64,000 nt of DNA. Source: an uncultured Oscillospiraceae bacterium (GTDB lineage: Bacteria; Bacillota; Clostridia; Oscillospirales; Ruminococcaceae). The notes beneath the pieces are model-generated. The model had not been told where the DNA came from and did no database searches. It was given only the letters and a program-made list of their open reading frames with translations. Position 1 is the stretch's first letter. Each line of letters starts with the position of its first letter. The stretch spans positions 30,068 to 94,067 of the forward strand of contig CAKSLI010000006.1 in assembly GCA_934466475.1 (NCBI GenBank), given 5' to 3'. Made by a program: the position numbers and the translations under genes. Shown one piece after another: positions 24,114 to 32,765 of this stretch.

Positions 24114-25719
24114 ATTCCTGGGCGTCAATAAGCGGGAGGAGCTGAAGCTCCGGGTGGTAGGTGAATATCATGATATTGCTGTCAGGGAGATTCCCGGCAC
24201 CCAGGAGCGTTCCCTCAGTCCTGAACAGAAGTTCCTCGCCGGGATTGTCCGGCTGAATGTCAAAGTCAAGCAGATACAGATGTTCAATATCCTTGAGGTC
24301 TTCGTAGGATTTTCTGTAATCAAGCTCGTCAGGGTCGCGCTTGACTTCCACCCTGCCTTCCGGTTTCACCTGGAAGGAGTAGCTTTCGTATTCCGAGTAG
24401 TTCAGAGAGTAGAATTTGTATTCAGGCAGATATGCGCTGACGTGCGAGAATATGTCGTTATTCACAACGATAACGGAATCCTCCGGGAGATTCCCGCGGA
24501 TAAAATCCGCCGCATTCTTCGACTGGCTGTAATCCGTGACATAATCAGCGCCGAGGATGAACAGTCCCATAGGAATAGACGCTGCGTAAAAAGCGCAGAG
24601 CAGGGCGCAGAAGTTCCTGTCGAATTTCTGGTCGGCGCGCCAGAGCTTTTCTATGATCTTGCGTCCCGCCGGGGAAATATCCATGCCGAGCAGCCTTGGT
24701 TCGCGGACGGCGGGAGTTTCTGTTTCCTTTCCGGTCCAGAAGCAGAACACCAGCACGAACAGGAAGCAGAACGCCCTTGCCGACAGAGTGTACCACATCA
24801 CGCAGCATACTATCATGTAGAACGCCGTGAAAAACAGCGATATGATGAACGCCTGCCTGTAATGTCTCAGTTCAATTAACGCAAGAACCAGGATCAGCGC
24901 TCCGAGAAGCTTTATCGCGCTGCAAAGCTCGGTGTTGATAAGCCCGGTGTTTCCGTCAAGGAACGCATTGAATGCGATGTCCGGGAAGCACGCGAATATC
25001 CGCACTATCGCTGGACCAATGCCGTCTGCCGCTGATCCGCCGCCGTTTATCTTGTCAAGGGAGGTGAATATCGGCAGTATCATGCACAGAACTCCCAGTC
25101 CGGAGACCGCAAGCCCGGCAAGCCGCATGATGTTCTGCCTTATGGAAGATGACTTCCACAGACGGAACAGATCAATTACCATGAATATGCCCATTATGCC
25201 GATGAAGCCGCTCATCATTACATGGGTGTTCGCCATCAGCGCCACAAGCAGCCCCCACAGCAGCGGACGTTCTTTCCGCTTCGGGTAGAGCATCGCCATC
25301 AGCACAAGGAACAGGGGGATAAGGCAGTAGACCCTCGACTGAACCGACAGGTAGAACATGGATCCGCCGGAAAACAGCACAACTCCCTTAAAAGCGGTGC
25401 TGAACGGAGCTTTCCACAGGAAAAGCGCCGCCGTGACCGATGTAATGACCCAGCTTATAAACGGAAGCACCTGAACCGGGCAGCCGGAAGCCGCAAAAAT
25501 GTGCAGCAGAATGAACCAGAGCGGTGGGTGTCCCTCAAATTGTATCTGTTCGATTATTCCCGGAATATCGTTGTCCCGCGCGATACACCATGCCTGCGCC
25601 TCGTCGTACCATATCTCGTGGTTGAATGCGCCGATGAACGTCAGCACGGCATAAACGGCGAACAGGCATATCAGCACGATACGGCTGCGGGATAACGGTT
25701 TTGCTGCTGTATCTGTCAT
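24112..25719 (-). CDS. GT-C family membrane glycosyltransferase
   Basis: The 535-residue protein has about ten membrane helices and the acidic first-loop motif [12 protein letters not shown] typical of GT-C enzymes (ArnT/PMT/GT39-like), which use lipid-phosphate sugars as donors. A hydrophilic domain (about 410-535) follows the membrane part. Its gene overlaps the preceding FAD oxidoreductase by 4 bases (ATGA), indicating translational coupling. In this context it would transfer the sugar loaded by the GtrB-like enzyme and flipped by GtrA; the acceptor is unknown. Confidence 0.85.
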   Translation of the reverse strand: MTDTAAKPLSRSRIVLICLFAVYAVLTFIGAFNHEIWYDEAQAWCIARDNDIPGIIEQIQFEGHPPLWFILLHIFAASGCPVQVLPFISWVITSVTAALFLWKAPFSTAFKGVVLFSGGSMFYLSVQSRVYCLIPLFLVLMAMLYPKRKERPLLWGLLVALMANTHVMMSGFIGIMGIFMVIDLFRLWKSSSIRQNIMRLAGLAVSGLGVLCMILPIFTSLDKINGGGSAADGIGPAIVRIFACFPDIAFNAFLDGNTGLINTELCSAIKLLGALILVLALIELRHYRQAFIISLFFTAFYMIVCCVMWYTLSARAFCFLFVLVFCFWTGKETETPAVREPRLLGMDISPAGRKIIEKLWRADQKFDRNFCALLCAFYAASIPMGLFILGADYVTDYSQSKNAADFIRGNLPEDSVIVVNNDIFSHVSAYLPEYKFYSLNYSEYESYSFQVKPEGRVEVKRDPDELDYRKSYEDLKDIEHLYLLDFDIQPDNPGEELLFRTEGTLLGAGNLPDSNIMIFTYHPELQLLPLIDAQE

Positions 25720-27299
25720 TGCTTCTGCTCCTTGGATTCTTCGTGGTATTCCTTTTCGGTGTTGACGTTCCAGACGCTTTCGCGGTCGCCGCTTCCGCTT
25801 ATTATGGAGCGCGCGGCGTTCATCGCGGTCAGCATGGAGTGATCCATGTTGTTGTAGCGGTGCTGTCCGTTTCTGCCTATGCAGTAGAGATTCTCAAATC
25901 CGTCAAGGTAGCTCCTGATCCTGCCGAATTCCTTATATGTGCCGAAGTATGCGGGATACGCCTTCTTTACCTTTGTGGTGAAGCTGTCAACGATGTTTTC
26001 CCGCCTGATTATGCCTATCTGTTCAAGCTCTCCTGCGGCGAACTTTATGAACTCCTCCGGCGGAGTGTTCCACATTTCGTCGCCCTCGGTGCAGAAGTAT
26101 TCCAGCCCGACCCAGACGTGCTTTGTGTTGTCGTCCACCATGTAGGGCGACCAGTTGTTGAATATCTGGAGTCTTCCGAGCTTTACCTCGCGCTCCTGAA
26201 TGTATATCCAGCAGTCCGGCACGATGTTGTTTATCGTGGGCGTCTTGGTCTTGTTCTGTATCTCAAGGCGGTCAAGCAGTAGTCCAACGGTTATGAAGTC
26301 GCGGTAGGGTAGGTTCACGGCTAGATTCAGTATATCCTCCGGCACCTGCGGCAGAGCCTCCGCGAGATCCTTTATCGGCATGGAGGAAATAAGGCAGTCG
26401 CATTCGATCGTGCGCTCATTTCCGTATTCCGGGGAATTGCTGTCGGTGCAGCGGACAGTGACTGACTTCACCTTTCCGTTTTCGGTGTTTATCTTCACGA
26501 CCTCCTGCTGCATGAGGAGCTCCGCGCCCTTTTCCCTGTCGATTTCAGCCATGCGCTCCCAGAGCTGTCCGGGGCCGAATTTCGGATAATAGAACTCGTC
26601 AATGAGCGAAGTCTCAACATTCTGGTTTTTCTTCCTGAACGGTTTTGACAGGGCAGAGGTGATGACTTTCCAGACGGACAGACCCTTGACGCGCTGAGCG
26701 CCCCAGTCCGCCGCAATATTCGACGGGTGCACTCCCCAGAGCTTTTCGGTGTAGTCCTCGAAGAACATCTGATAGAGCGGCTTTCCGAAGCGGTTTATGT
26801 AGAAGTTTTCGAGGGAGGTTTCCGGCAGCTTGTGGATAACGCTGCCGAGGTAGCCGAATCCCGCCTTCATGGTGTTCACGAAACCCATGTTGATGAATGT
26901 CGCAGGTTTCAGCGAGATTGGGTAGTCGAAGAATCTCTTTCGGAAATAAATGCGCGAAAGGCGCGTTCTTGCAAGGAAAACATCGTCCATTTTATCCGGG
27001 TCAATGCTGGGGTCGTCTGAGAATGTGTGGGTCCTGCCAAGCACCTTGTCGTCCTTTGAGGGAGCCCCCTGGAGCGGCAGTATGTCCATCCACAGCTTCA
27101 TGACCTCCCTGTCCTTGGAGAAGAAGCGGTGACCGCCGATGTCTATGCGGTTTCCGTTGTACCTGGCGGTGCGGGAGATCCCCCCGATGAATTCGCTTGC
27201 TTCAATGATTATCGGGTGGTATTCGCTGCTCTCGTTAAGGAGAGTATATGCGGCGGTAAGCCCCGCGGGACCTGCGCCTATTATGATAACGTTTTTCAT
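25716..27299 (-). CDS. FAD-dependent amine oxidase / UDP-galactopyranose mutase-like protein
   Basis: The 527-residue flavoprotein begins with a Rossmann FAD site [20 protein letters not shown] and has [12 protein letters not shown], as in the protoporphyrinogen-oxidase-like and UDP-galactopyranose-mutase-like branch found in polysaccharide loci. C-terminal [15 protein letters not shown] is the second flavin contact. ATG 27299 overlaps the stop of the GtrA-like gene (ATGA), so the start is certain. In this operon a role in sugar ring or sidechain modification is plausible, but the substrate is not known. Confidence 0.88.
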   Translation of the reverse strand: MKNVIIIGAGPAGLTAAYTLLNESSEYHPIIIEASEFIGGISRTARYNGNRIDIGGHRFFSKDREVMKLWMDILPLQGAPSKDDKVLGRTHTFSDDPSIDPDKMDDVFLARTRLSRIYFRKRFFDYPISLKPATFINMGFVNTMKAGFGYLGSVIHKLPETSLENFYINRFGKPLYQMFFEDYTEKLWGVHPSNIAADWGAQRVKGLSVWKVITSALSKPFRKKNQNVETSLIDEFYYPKFGPGQLWERMAEIDREKGAELLMQQEVVKINTENGKVKSVTVRCTDSNSPEYGNERTIECDCLISSMPIKDLAEALPQVPEDILNLAVNLPYRDFITVGLLLDRLEIQNKTKTPTINNIVPDCWIYIQEREVKLGRLQIFNNWSPYMVDDNTKHVWVGLEYFCTEGDEMWNTPPEEFIKFAAGELEQIGIIRRENIVDSFTTKVKKAYPAYFGTYKEFGRIRSYLDGFENLYCIGRNGQHRYNNMDHSMLTAMNAARSIISGSGDRESVWNVNTEKEYHEESKEQKQ

Positions 27300-27760
27300 C
27301 TGGTTTCGTTCTTTCCTTTTCTGTCGAATATGAGAAGTTTGCGCCCGGCGTAATTCCACACCAGGACTATTGCCGCGGCGATTATCTTTACGATGAGGTA
27401 GCTTATATGGAGCAGTTCAGTGCCGAGGTACATGATGAGTTCAGTAAGTCCCAGACCTACTATCCCGACCACTGCGAATATCAGGAATGCGCCGAAGCTC
27501 CTGCCGCTGCGGCGGTTATCTTTTTTCCGGAAAACAAAGGTCAGCGAGAGGATGTAGTTCACCGCCAGTCCTGCGATGAAGCCTGCCGCCGTTGACACGA
27601 AAAGCTCCCAGGCGGTGCCGCCGGTCAGTATGACCTCCTGGAACAGGAACAGGGTCCCATAGTCGGCTAAAAACGCTATGCCGCCGACTATCGCATATCT
27701 GAAGAATTCCCAGAACAGGGAAGTCAGTTTATCCAGTTTTTCTTTAGTCAATCGAAACAC
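27296..27760 (-). CDS. GtrA-family membrane protein
   Basis: The 154-residue protein has four membrane helices and the GtrA signature [20 protein letters not shown] plus [13 protein letters not shown]. GtrA proteins are thought to help translocate undecaprenyl-phosphate sugars. It is the first gene of a tightly coupled operon with the FAD enzyme and the GT-C transferase (4-base overlaps), behind a consensus promoter. Confidence 0.92.
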   Translation of the reverse strand: MFRLTKEKLDKLTSLFWEFFRYAIVGGIAFLADYGTLFLFQEVILTGGTAWELFVSTAAGFIAGLAVNYILSLTFVFRKKDNRRSGRSFGAFLIFAVVGIVGLGLTELIMYLGTELLHISYLIVKIIAAAIVLVWNYAGRKLLIFDRKGKNETR

Positions 27761-27784
27761 CCCGGTCGTGTAATATATAGTATA

Positions 27785-27813
27785 ATTATACTACTTTTCA
27801 GCACTTTTTTCAA
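27785..27813 (-). promoter_or_regulatory. Promoter of the GtrA operon
   Basis: On the minus strand TTGAAA (27808-27813) and TATAAT (27785-27790) with a 17-base spacer. Confidence 0.85.
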
Positions 27814-27894
27814 TATCATGTATATAGGACTGCTGAAAATTGTGATATGTAACATATATGCCGTTTGGAATTTGTTTATTTTTATTTTCGCCTA

Positions 27895-27923
27895 TTGACA
27901 AAAAGCTGCTGTGGGTATATAAT
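27895..27923 (+). promoter_or_regulatory. Promoter of the FMN riboswitch-ribU transcript
   Basis: TTGACA (27895-27900), 17-base spacer, TATAAT (27918-27923). Confidence 0.9.
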
Positions 27924-27956
27924 AAAAATACAGCGATAACGCTGAATACATTTAAA

Positions 27957-28075
27957 TCTGTTTCGGGGCGGAGTGCAATTCTCCACCGGCGGTGAAAGTC
28001 CGCGAGCCTTTTGGTTGAACCGGTGCAATTCCGGTACCGACGGTATAGTCCGGATGAAAGAATCAGAAAACGAAT
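27957..28075 (+). promoter_or_regulatory. FMN riboswitch (RFN element)
   Basis: Conserved RFN blocks are present in order: TTCGGGGCGGAGTGCAATTC, ACCGGCGGTGAAAGTCCGCGAGCC, GGTTGAACCGGTGCAATTCC, GGTACCGACGG and TATAGTCCGGATGAAAGAA. It precedes a riboflavin transporter gene, a standard target. Confidence 0.96.
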
Positions 28076-28104
28076 GTGCCGTTGCTTTCTGCGTGCATAT
28101 TTGC

Positions 28105-28145
28105 GCCCCTGTGCAGCCTTTGTGCGTGCAGGGGGCTTTCTGTTT
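28105..28145 (+). terminator. Expression-platform hairpin of the FMN riboswitch
   Basis: Arms GCCCCTG (28105-28111) and CAGGGGGC (28129-28136), then TTTCTGTTT. It probably terminates transcription when FMN is bound. The hairpin ends about 20 bases before the ribU ribosome site. Confidence 0.7.
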
Positions 28146-28167
28146 CCCCAGAACAATGGAGGAAAAC

Positions 28168-28806
28168 ATGAACAACACAAACACAGTAAAGACCAGACAG
28201 ACCTTTAACATCAGGAAACTGGTGTTCACGGCGCTTCTCAGCGCTATGGCGGTAGTCCTGATGAAGTTCCTGGCGTTCAAGCTGCCGATAATGCCGGGAT
28301 TCATCAGCTTTGACTTTTCCGATGTGCCCGCGCTTCTGGCGGCCCTGACGATGGGACCGGTTTCCGGCGTTGTGGTGACGCTGATAAAGAACCTCGGCGG
28401 CTTCCTGCTTGCCGGCTCTATGACCGGCGGCGTAGGCGAGGTGTCCAACTTTATCCTGGGCTGTCTGCTTGTGCTCCCGGCTGGGATAATCACGAACAAA
28501 ACCGGTCACACGCTGAAGCATGTTGTATTTGCATGCCTTGCAGGGGCTGTTTCCATGGCGGTACTCGGATTAGTCACCAACTATTTCATCGTATACCCGC
28601 TGTACACGGCGGTAATGCCTATGGAGGCAATACTCGGTATGTACAAGGCTATTCTGCCCTCGGCGGATTCCCTCATCAAGTGCCTGCTGATATTCAATAT
28701 GCCGTTTACATTTGCAAAGGGACTTATCGCGGTGCTTATCTGTTTACCGCTTTATAAAAGACTCCGCCCGGTGTTCAACAGCAGCTTCCGCGGCGCAGAA
28801 AAATAA
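28168..28806 (+). CDS. ribU: Riboflavin ECF transporter S component RibU
   Basis: The 212-residue membrane protein has about six helices and the RibU-like segments LVFTALLSAMAVVLMKF and KNLGGFLLAGSMTGGVGEVSNF. As an S component it binds riboflavin and works with shared ECF ATPases and EcfT encoded elsewhere. ATG 28168 follows ATGGAGGAAAAC. FMN riboswitch control upstream confirms the flavin role. Confidence 0.95.
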   Translation: MNNTNTVKTRQTFNIRKLVFTALLSAMAVVLMKFLAFKLPIMPGFISFDFSDVPALLAALTMGPVSGVVVTLIKNLGGFLLAGSMTGGVGEVSNFILGCLLVLPAGIITNKTGHTLKHVVFACLAGAVSMAVLGLVTNYFIVYPLYTAVMPMEAILGMYKAILPSADSLIKCLLIFNMPFTFAKGLIAVLICLPLYKRLRPVFNSSFRGAEK

Positions 28807-28848
28807 ACCGCACGCTCCGGAATGGACGCGCGGAAAAGGAGCAAATCA

Positions 28849-29394
28849 ATGCCGCTCAGTTCATTCTTCGGACATTTACGCACGATAACGCGCCACCGCC
28901 ACAGGGTGATAGCCCACTGCGCACGCGCAGGGATACTGTGGCAGGGGCTCCGCCACGACCTCTCAAAATACACCCCCACTGAGTTCATACCCGGCGTGAA
29001 GTATTACCAGGGTACGCGCAGCCCTAACGAGGCGGAGCGTGAAAAGAACGGGTACTCCCTCGCGTGGATGCACCATAAGGGGCGCAACCGTCACCATTTT
29101 GAGTACTGGATAGACGTGGACCCGGTGGAGAAGGTATACAAGCCGGTAAAAATGCCGCTGCGGTTCCTTGTGGAGATGTTCTGCGACAGAGTGGCGGCGA
29201 GTAAGATATACCGCGGCGACAAGTACAGGGACAGCGATCCGCTGGATTATTTCATGACAAGAAAGCCTACGCGCTCGATTCATCCTGAAACCTCCGATAT
29301 GCTGGAGAAGCTTCTCCGAATGCTTGCCGATGAGGGAGAGGACGCGGTGTTCGCGTATATCAGGGAACTGCTTAAGGCAGGAAATGAATATTAA
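28849..29394 (+). CDS. DUF5662 family protein (HD-like)
   Basis: The 181-residue protein contains LRHDLSKYTPTEFIPG, WMHHKGRNRHHFEYW and EMFCDRVAASKIY, the conserved blocks of DUF5662. The spaced His/Asp pairs (HD, HH, D) suggest an HD-like metal site, but activity is untested. ATG 28849 is chosen because AAAAGGAGC lies 7 bases upstream; an earlier in-frame ATG has none. It is 43 bases after ribU and shares its direction, with a terminator overlapping the stop codon, so cotranscription with ribU is likely. Confidence 0.82.
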   Translation: MPLSSFFGHLRTITRHRHRVIAHCARAGILWQGLRHDLSKYTPTEFIPGVKYYQGTRSPNEAEREKNGYSLAWMHHKGRNRHHFEYWIDVDPVEKVYKPVKMPLRFLVEMFCDRVAASKIYRGDKYRDSDPLDYFMTRKPTRSIHPETSDMLEKLLRMLADEGEDAVFAYIRELLKAGNEY

Positions 29395-29423
29395 AAAGGA
29401 GGGGTTCTGCCCCTCCTTTTTAA
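29391..29423. terminator. Terminator after the DUF5662 gene
   Basis: Perfect 14-base arms TTAAAAAGGAGGGG/CCCCTCCTTTTTAA around a 5-base loop. It overlaps the stop codon and is symmetrical enough to act in both directions. Confidence 0.9.
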
Positions 29424-29429
29424 TATGGC

Positions 29430-29585
29430 AACCTCTAAAAACCTCCTTCACGGCAGATTTCTATGACTTATATCATCTGCTTCGTTGTCAAACCTTGAAA
29501 TACATACAGTATTACTGCGGTTTGACGCCTAGCATCTGATATAAGTCATGTACGAAATCTGCTCGTGTCCCGGTTTTCAGAGGTT
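29430..29585. repeat. MITE-like palindromic element, family A copy 1 (short)
   Basis: The ends AACCTCTAAAAACC and GGTTTTCAGAGGTT are inverted repeats, extending outward to ATGG/CCAT. The interior matches the 273-bp element at 37159 in inverted orientation, minus two internal insertions. No open frame. It fills the gap between DUF5662 and the GH25 gene. Confidence 0.8.
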
Positions 29586-29593
29586 ACCATATA

Positions 29594-31255
29594 TCAGCTC
29601 AGTTTGTTGTAGCCGCCCTTTTTGATTATCTTTGCGTAATTCTTGTAAGAGAGGTTCAGGTCAACATAGCCATCGATCCCTGATACGATACCCTTGCAGC
29701 TGTACTGCCATATCCCGAAATCTCCGGAATATGTAGGCACGGTGTTCCACTGCGCGAGCCATACCTCGTAGCCTGCAAGCTGAGACATATCCAGGTACTG
29801 CGTCAGCCATGACTTGTTTGAATAGAGCATTGCGTAATATCCAGCAGCGCTTACTTCATCAAGGAATGCCTTGGCGATCTGGGTTATCTTTTTCTTGCCG
29901 AGATTAGCCTGAGACTGTTCCTCGACATCGAGTACGACAGGGTAGGTTATCTTGTATGGAGCTATCGTCTTGAGGAAGAACTTGGCCTCTTTCTTTGCGT
30001 CAGCGACTGTTTCAGCGTAAAGGTAGTGGTAAACTCCGACATTCACACCTGCCTTGGTAGCCTCGGTTACGTTGTATTTGAATGTGGTGTCCTCCGAGCC
30101 GCGGCTCGCGTTCACCGTTGAGCCCCTTGAAGCGCGCAGGAATGCGAACTGTACGCCGGAGTCCCTGACTGCCTGCCAGTTGATAGTTCCCTGGGCATAG
30201 GACACGTCTATGCCCTTTATTCCGATATCGGTAGCGTCTTCGCTTGCTTCGTCATCGTCCTTGTCGGGGTATGTAGATGTCTCATCTGAATAGCGGTAGT
30301 CGATAAGACGGCTGCTCTTGGAAACAGCGAACCTTGCCGCCTTGGACTTGTAGTATCTTACAGTGCGGTCAAAAACGAACACGCCGCTGTTCACTACCTG
30401 ACCAGTTAGTGAGAAATAGCCGCCGATCGTTGCACGGCCGTTTATCGTGACGGAAATACTGCCGCGGCAGATAAGGCGTCCCGTATCCGGGGTCTGGAAA
30501 TCGCCTGTTACCTTGGTCTTACTGCTGGTTGTGAGGCAGATCTCGCCGAAGTTGAGCAGAATGCCCTTTTTGTAAATGCTGACTGTTCCTGAAAGCGTCA
30601 TTCTGCCGGTGCTTCGGTTGATGAAATCGCTGGAGATCCGCAGCTCGGAGCTAACGCTGGATTTGATGGTTCCGTAGTTTTCTATGCCGGCGCTCTTGTA
30701 TATCGCGGTGGTTCCGGAAATCATGAGCGTAGCGTCCGGCTCAACGGTTATCGTGCCGCGCACGTTCATTGTTCTTCCCTTGTACACGACAAGCTCGGCG
30801 CCGGATTTGATGACCAGCCGGCTGCCGGAGGGAATCGTGAAGTTGCTCCTCGGCGAGGTCTTACCCTCTATGTAGTAATTGGTTCCGGAAACCATTTTGG
30901 TTTTTCCGTCCCATAATGTCCAGCCGGTGGTGTCTGTGCCGCCGTATGGACTGTTTGAGAGGTCAAGTCCGCTGGTGTCCTCCGCGTGAGGAGTTTCCTC
31001 TTCCGGATCAACGATAGTGGTTTCGGTTTTTTCTCCGGTGTCTATTGCGGAGGCTCCATCGCCGCCTTCTCCGGATTCCGCCGTGGAAGCACCCTCGGAT
31101 TCGCCTGTTCCGGCGGTGATAACCTGAGTTTCTCCGCTTATGGGAATGATGTCCGCGCCTGTTGGCTCGCCCTGTTCAGCGAAAGCCGCGGCAGAGCACG
31201 AAATCAGCGTCAGGGCAGCCAGTGCGGCTGCCGCTGTTCTTTTTAAAAATGTCAT
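29594..31255 (-). CDS. Secreted GH25 lysozyme with N-terminal beta-solenoid-like domain
   Basis: The 553-residue exported protein has a signal sequence (1-26); LISC at 17-20 also fits a lipobox, so it may be a lipoprotein. An acidic Ser/Thr/Glu-rich linker (27-95) follows. Residues about 115-320 form short repeated beta strands (SRLVIKSGAELVV, GRTMNVRGTITVEP) as in a beta-solenoid. Residues 345-545 are a GH25 muramidase with GIDVSYAQGTINW (D350), VVLDVEEQ (D443, E445) and FGIWQYS. It cleaves the MurNAc-GlcNAc bond of peptidoglycan. The same solenoid repeat occurs in the VanY-type peptidase at 45047, suggesting a shared wall-binding role (inference). Confidence 0.92.
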   Translation of the reverse strand: MTFLKRTAAAALAALTLISCSAAAFAEQGEPTGADIIPISGETQVITAGTGESEGASTAESGEGGDGASAIDTGEKTETTIVDPEEETPHAEDTSGLDLSNSPYGGTDTTGWTLWDGKTKMVSGTNYYIEGKTSPRSNFTIPSGSRLVIKSGAELVVYKGRTMNVRGTITVEPDATLMISGTTAIYKSAGIENYGTIKSSVSSELRISSDFINRSTGRMTLSGTVSIYKKGILLNFGEICLTTSSKTKVTGDFQTPDTGRLICRGSISVTINGRATIGGYFSLTGQVVNSGVFVFDRTVRYYKSKAARFAVSKSSRLIDYRYSDETSTYPDKDDDEASEDATDIGIKGIDVSYAQGTINWQAVRDSGVQFAFLRASRGSTVNASRGSEDTTFKYNVTEATKAGVNVGVYHYLYAETVADAKKEAKFFLKTIAPYKITYPVVLDVEEQSQANLGKKKITQIAKAFLDEVSAAGYYAMLYSNKSWLTQYLDMSQLAGYEVWLAQWNTVPTYSGDFGIWQYSCKGIVSGIDGYVDLNLSYKNYAKIIKKGGYNKLS

Positions 31256-31484
31256 TTCTCTACTCCATACTTGTCTTGTCTATTTTCCCGCCGGGAGCAT
31301 AACTCCCTATTATATTGTGCCATATTTTTTTGATTTTGTCAAATGTTTTTTGCCATATATATCAGTTTTTTTTACAGGTAATTTTAGCCTGAAAAATGCG
31401 CTTGTCATATTTGTCCGGGGCGTCGCATATATTCCAGCAGAACAACGGGCGTTGACCGCCGGACGAATATGGGAGGACAGGAAT

Positions 31485-32099
31485 ATGCGCATGATAACAT
31501 TCACGAAAAAGAAAATAAAAAGGCTCACTGTTATAGGACTGCTGGCTGCGGCTACTGCCGCAGCAGGAATAGGGGCGATAGTCACCTCTGTCGGCACGCA
31601 GGCCGCTGAGCGGCTCCTGCCGATATACAGCGTTGAGCGCGGAGATAAGGAGATAGCCCTGACATTTGACGTTGCCTGGGAGAATTCCAACACTCAGGAG
31701 CTCATCGACATACTGGACGAATATGACGCAAGGGCGACATTCTTCATAACCGGGGACTGGTGCGACCGTTACCCGGAGGATGTCAGACTATTCAGCGAAG
31801 CAGGACACGAGATAGGGAACCATTCTGACCAGCACCCGCATGTCAAGGGTATGAACGTGAACGACCTGATAACGGACACCAAGGCGGCTTCGCTGAAGAT
31901 AAAGGACATCACCGGAAATGATCCCACGCTGTACCGTGCTCCTTACGGCGAATATGACAATTCCCTGATGACCACTATCGAGGGTATGGGCATGAAAGTT
32001 ATCCAGTGGGATGTTGAAACATTAGATACGGATGGAAAGGGCATGGTTCTGCGGTTTGCAGACCATGCCCGTATTTATGCTGCACCAATATGGGAATGA
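31485..32099 (+). CDS. Polysaccharide deacetylase (PdaB-like), C-terminally truncated
   Basis: The 204-residue protein has an N-terminal signal anchor and the NodB-fold motifs ALTFDVAWENSNTQEL, HEIGNHSDQHPH and YRAPYGEYDN, as in the PdaB sporulation-deacetylase family. After VIQWDVETLD (about residue 178) the usual last strands with the leucine/histidine motif are missing. They are replaced by about 25 unrelated residues encoded by a GC hairpin (32039-32070) just before two convergent tRNA genes. It may be inactive or a decaying gene. ATG 31485 follows GGGAGGACAG. No continuation was seen in other frames. Confidence 0.75.
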   Translation: MRMITFTKKKIKRLTVIGLLAAATAAAGIGAIVTSVGTQAAERLLPIYSVERGDKEIALTFDVAWENSNTQELIDILDEYDARATFFITGDWCDRYPEDVRLFSEAGHEIGNHSDQHPHVKGMNVNDLITDTKAASLKIKDITGNDPTLYRAPYGEYDNSLMTTIEGMGMKVIQWDVETLDTDGKGMVLRFADHARIYAAPIWE

Positions 32100-32117
32100 T
32101 ATTCAGGGACAAGCGGA

Positions 32118-32154
32118 TAAAAGAAGAACACCCCAACAAAATGTTGAGGTGTTC
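32118..32154 (-). terminator. Terminator of the tRNA-Thr/tRNA-Tyr transcript
   Basis: Imperfect stem (32126-32138 with 32142-32154), followed on the minus strand by a pyrimidine-rich CTTCTTTTA tract. Confidence 0.7.
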
Positions 32155-32157
32155 AAC

Positions 32158-32242
32158 TGGTGGGAGCTGGTGGATTCGAACCACCGAAGCGGAACGCAGC
32201 AGATTTACAGTCTGTCCCCTTTGGCCACTCGGGAAAGCTCCC
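32158..32242 (-). tRNA. tRNA-Tyr (GTA)
   Basis: The 85-nt minus-strand sequence folds as a class II tRNA with acceptor GGGAGCT/AGCTCCC, anticodon GTA in loop CTGTAAA, a long variable arm and T loop TTCGAAT. The terminal CCA is encoded. It shares a transcript with tRNA-Thr upstream. Confidence 0.97.
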
Positions 32243-32271
32243 ACATTATTCAATTTTTCCATTTAAGAAAA

Positions 32272-32347
32272 TGGAGCTGGTGGACGGATTCGAACCCCCG
32301 ACCTGCTGATTACAAATCAGCTGCTCTACCAGCTGAGCTACACCAGC
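32272..32347 (-). tRNA. tRNA-Thr (TGT)
   Basis: The 76-nt minus-strand sequence folds with acceptor GCTGGTG/CACCAGC, anticodon TGT in loop TTTGTAA and T loop TTCGAAT. CCA is encoded. One mismatch appears in the T stem. The first gene of a two-tRNA transcript. Confidence 0.97.
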
Positions 32348-32398
32348 GATAAAAGCCTGTCAGTCATTTAAACATTGCTTGTTCCTGACGACTTGTAT

Positions 32399-32427
32399 AT
32401 TATAGCACATTATTTTATCTTTGTCAA
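32399..32427 (-). promoter_or_regulatory. Promoter of the tRNA pair
   Basis: On the minus strand TTGACA (32422-32427) and TATAAT (32399-32404) with 17-base spacing. Confidence 0.9.
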
Positions 32428-32465
32428 GTCTTTTTTCGAAAAAAACTGATTTTTTTTAATTTTTT

Positions 32466-32708
32466 TTATCTGTCGGGGAAATCAATATGTATTCCCATGC
32501 CGCGGGCGCGCAGATAAACCGATCTCAGCCTGCACAGCACCGCGTTTTCCTCGTATATCAGGGCGTCGATCTCCTCACTGTCCTCCGCGTAGTCAAAGCA
32601 GGTGCGCACCTGAGAAAGCCTGTCCACCAGCGCGGAGTATTCACGCATTAGCTCCTGCTGGCGCAGCTTGTCCGCAGAGGGACGGCGGTTCAGAATATTT
32701 TTCAGCAT
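32466..32708 (-). CDS. DUF2508-like small protein
   Basis: The 80-residue protein is highly charged and helical (LRQQELMREYSALVDRL; FDYAEDSEEIDALIYEENAV), resembling the DUF2508 family found near recR or sporulation genes in Firmicutes. ATG 32708 follows AAAGGAGCC; a GTG five codons upstream lacks a site. Function unknown. It lies between the tRNA promoter and the TraB-like gene, probably cotranscribed with the latter. Confidence 0.65.
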   Translation of the reverse strand: MLKNILNRRPSADKLRQQELMREYSALVDRLSQVRTCFDYAEDSEEIDALIYEENAVLCRLRSVYLRARGMGIHIDFPDR

Positions 32709-32765
32709 AGCGGCTCCTTTCACATTTTAAGCTGTATGCTGAAATATATTCTGTGCTGTCCCGGT

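Noticed and set aside
32010..32160. Frameshift rather than truncation of the PdaB-like gene.
   Set aside because: Other frames past the break show no NodB C-terminal motif before the tRNA region.
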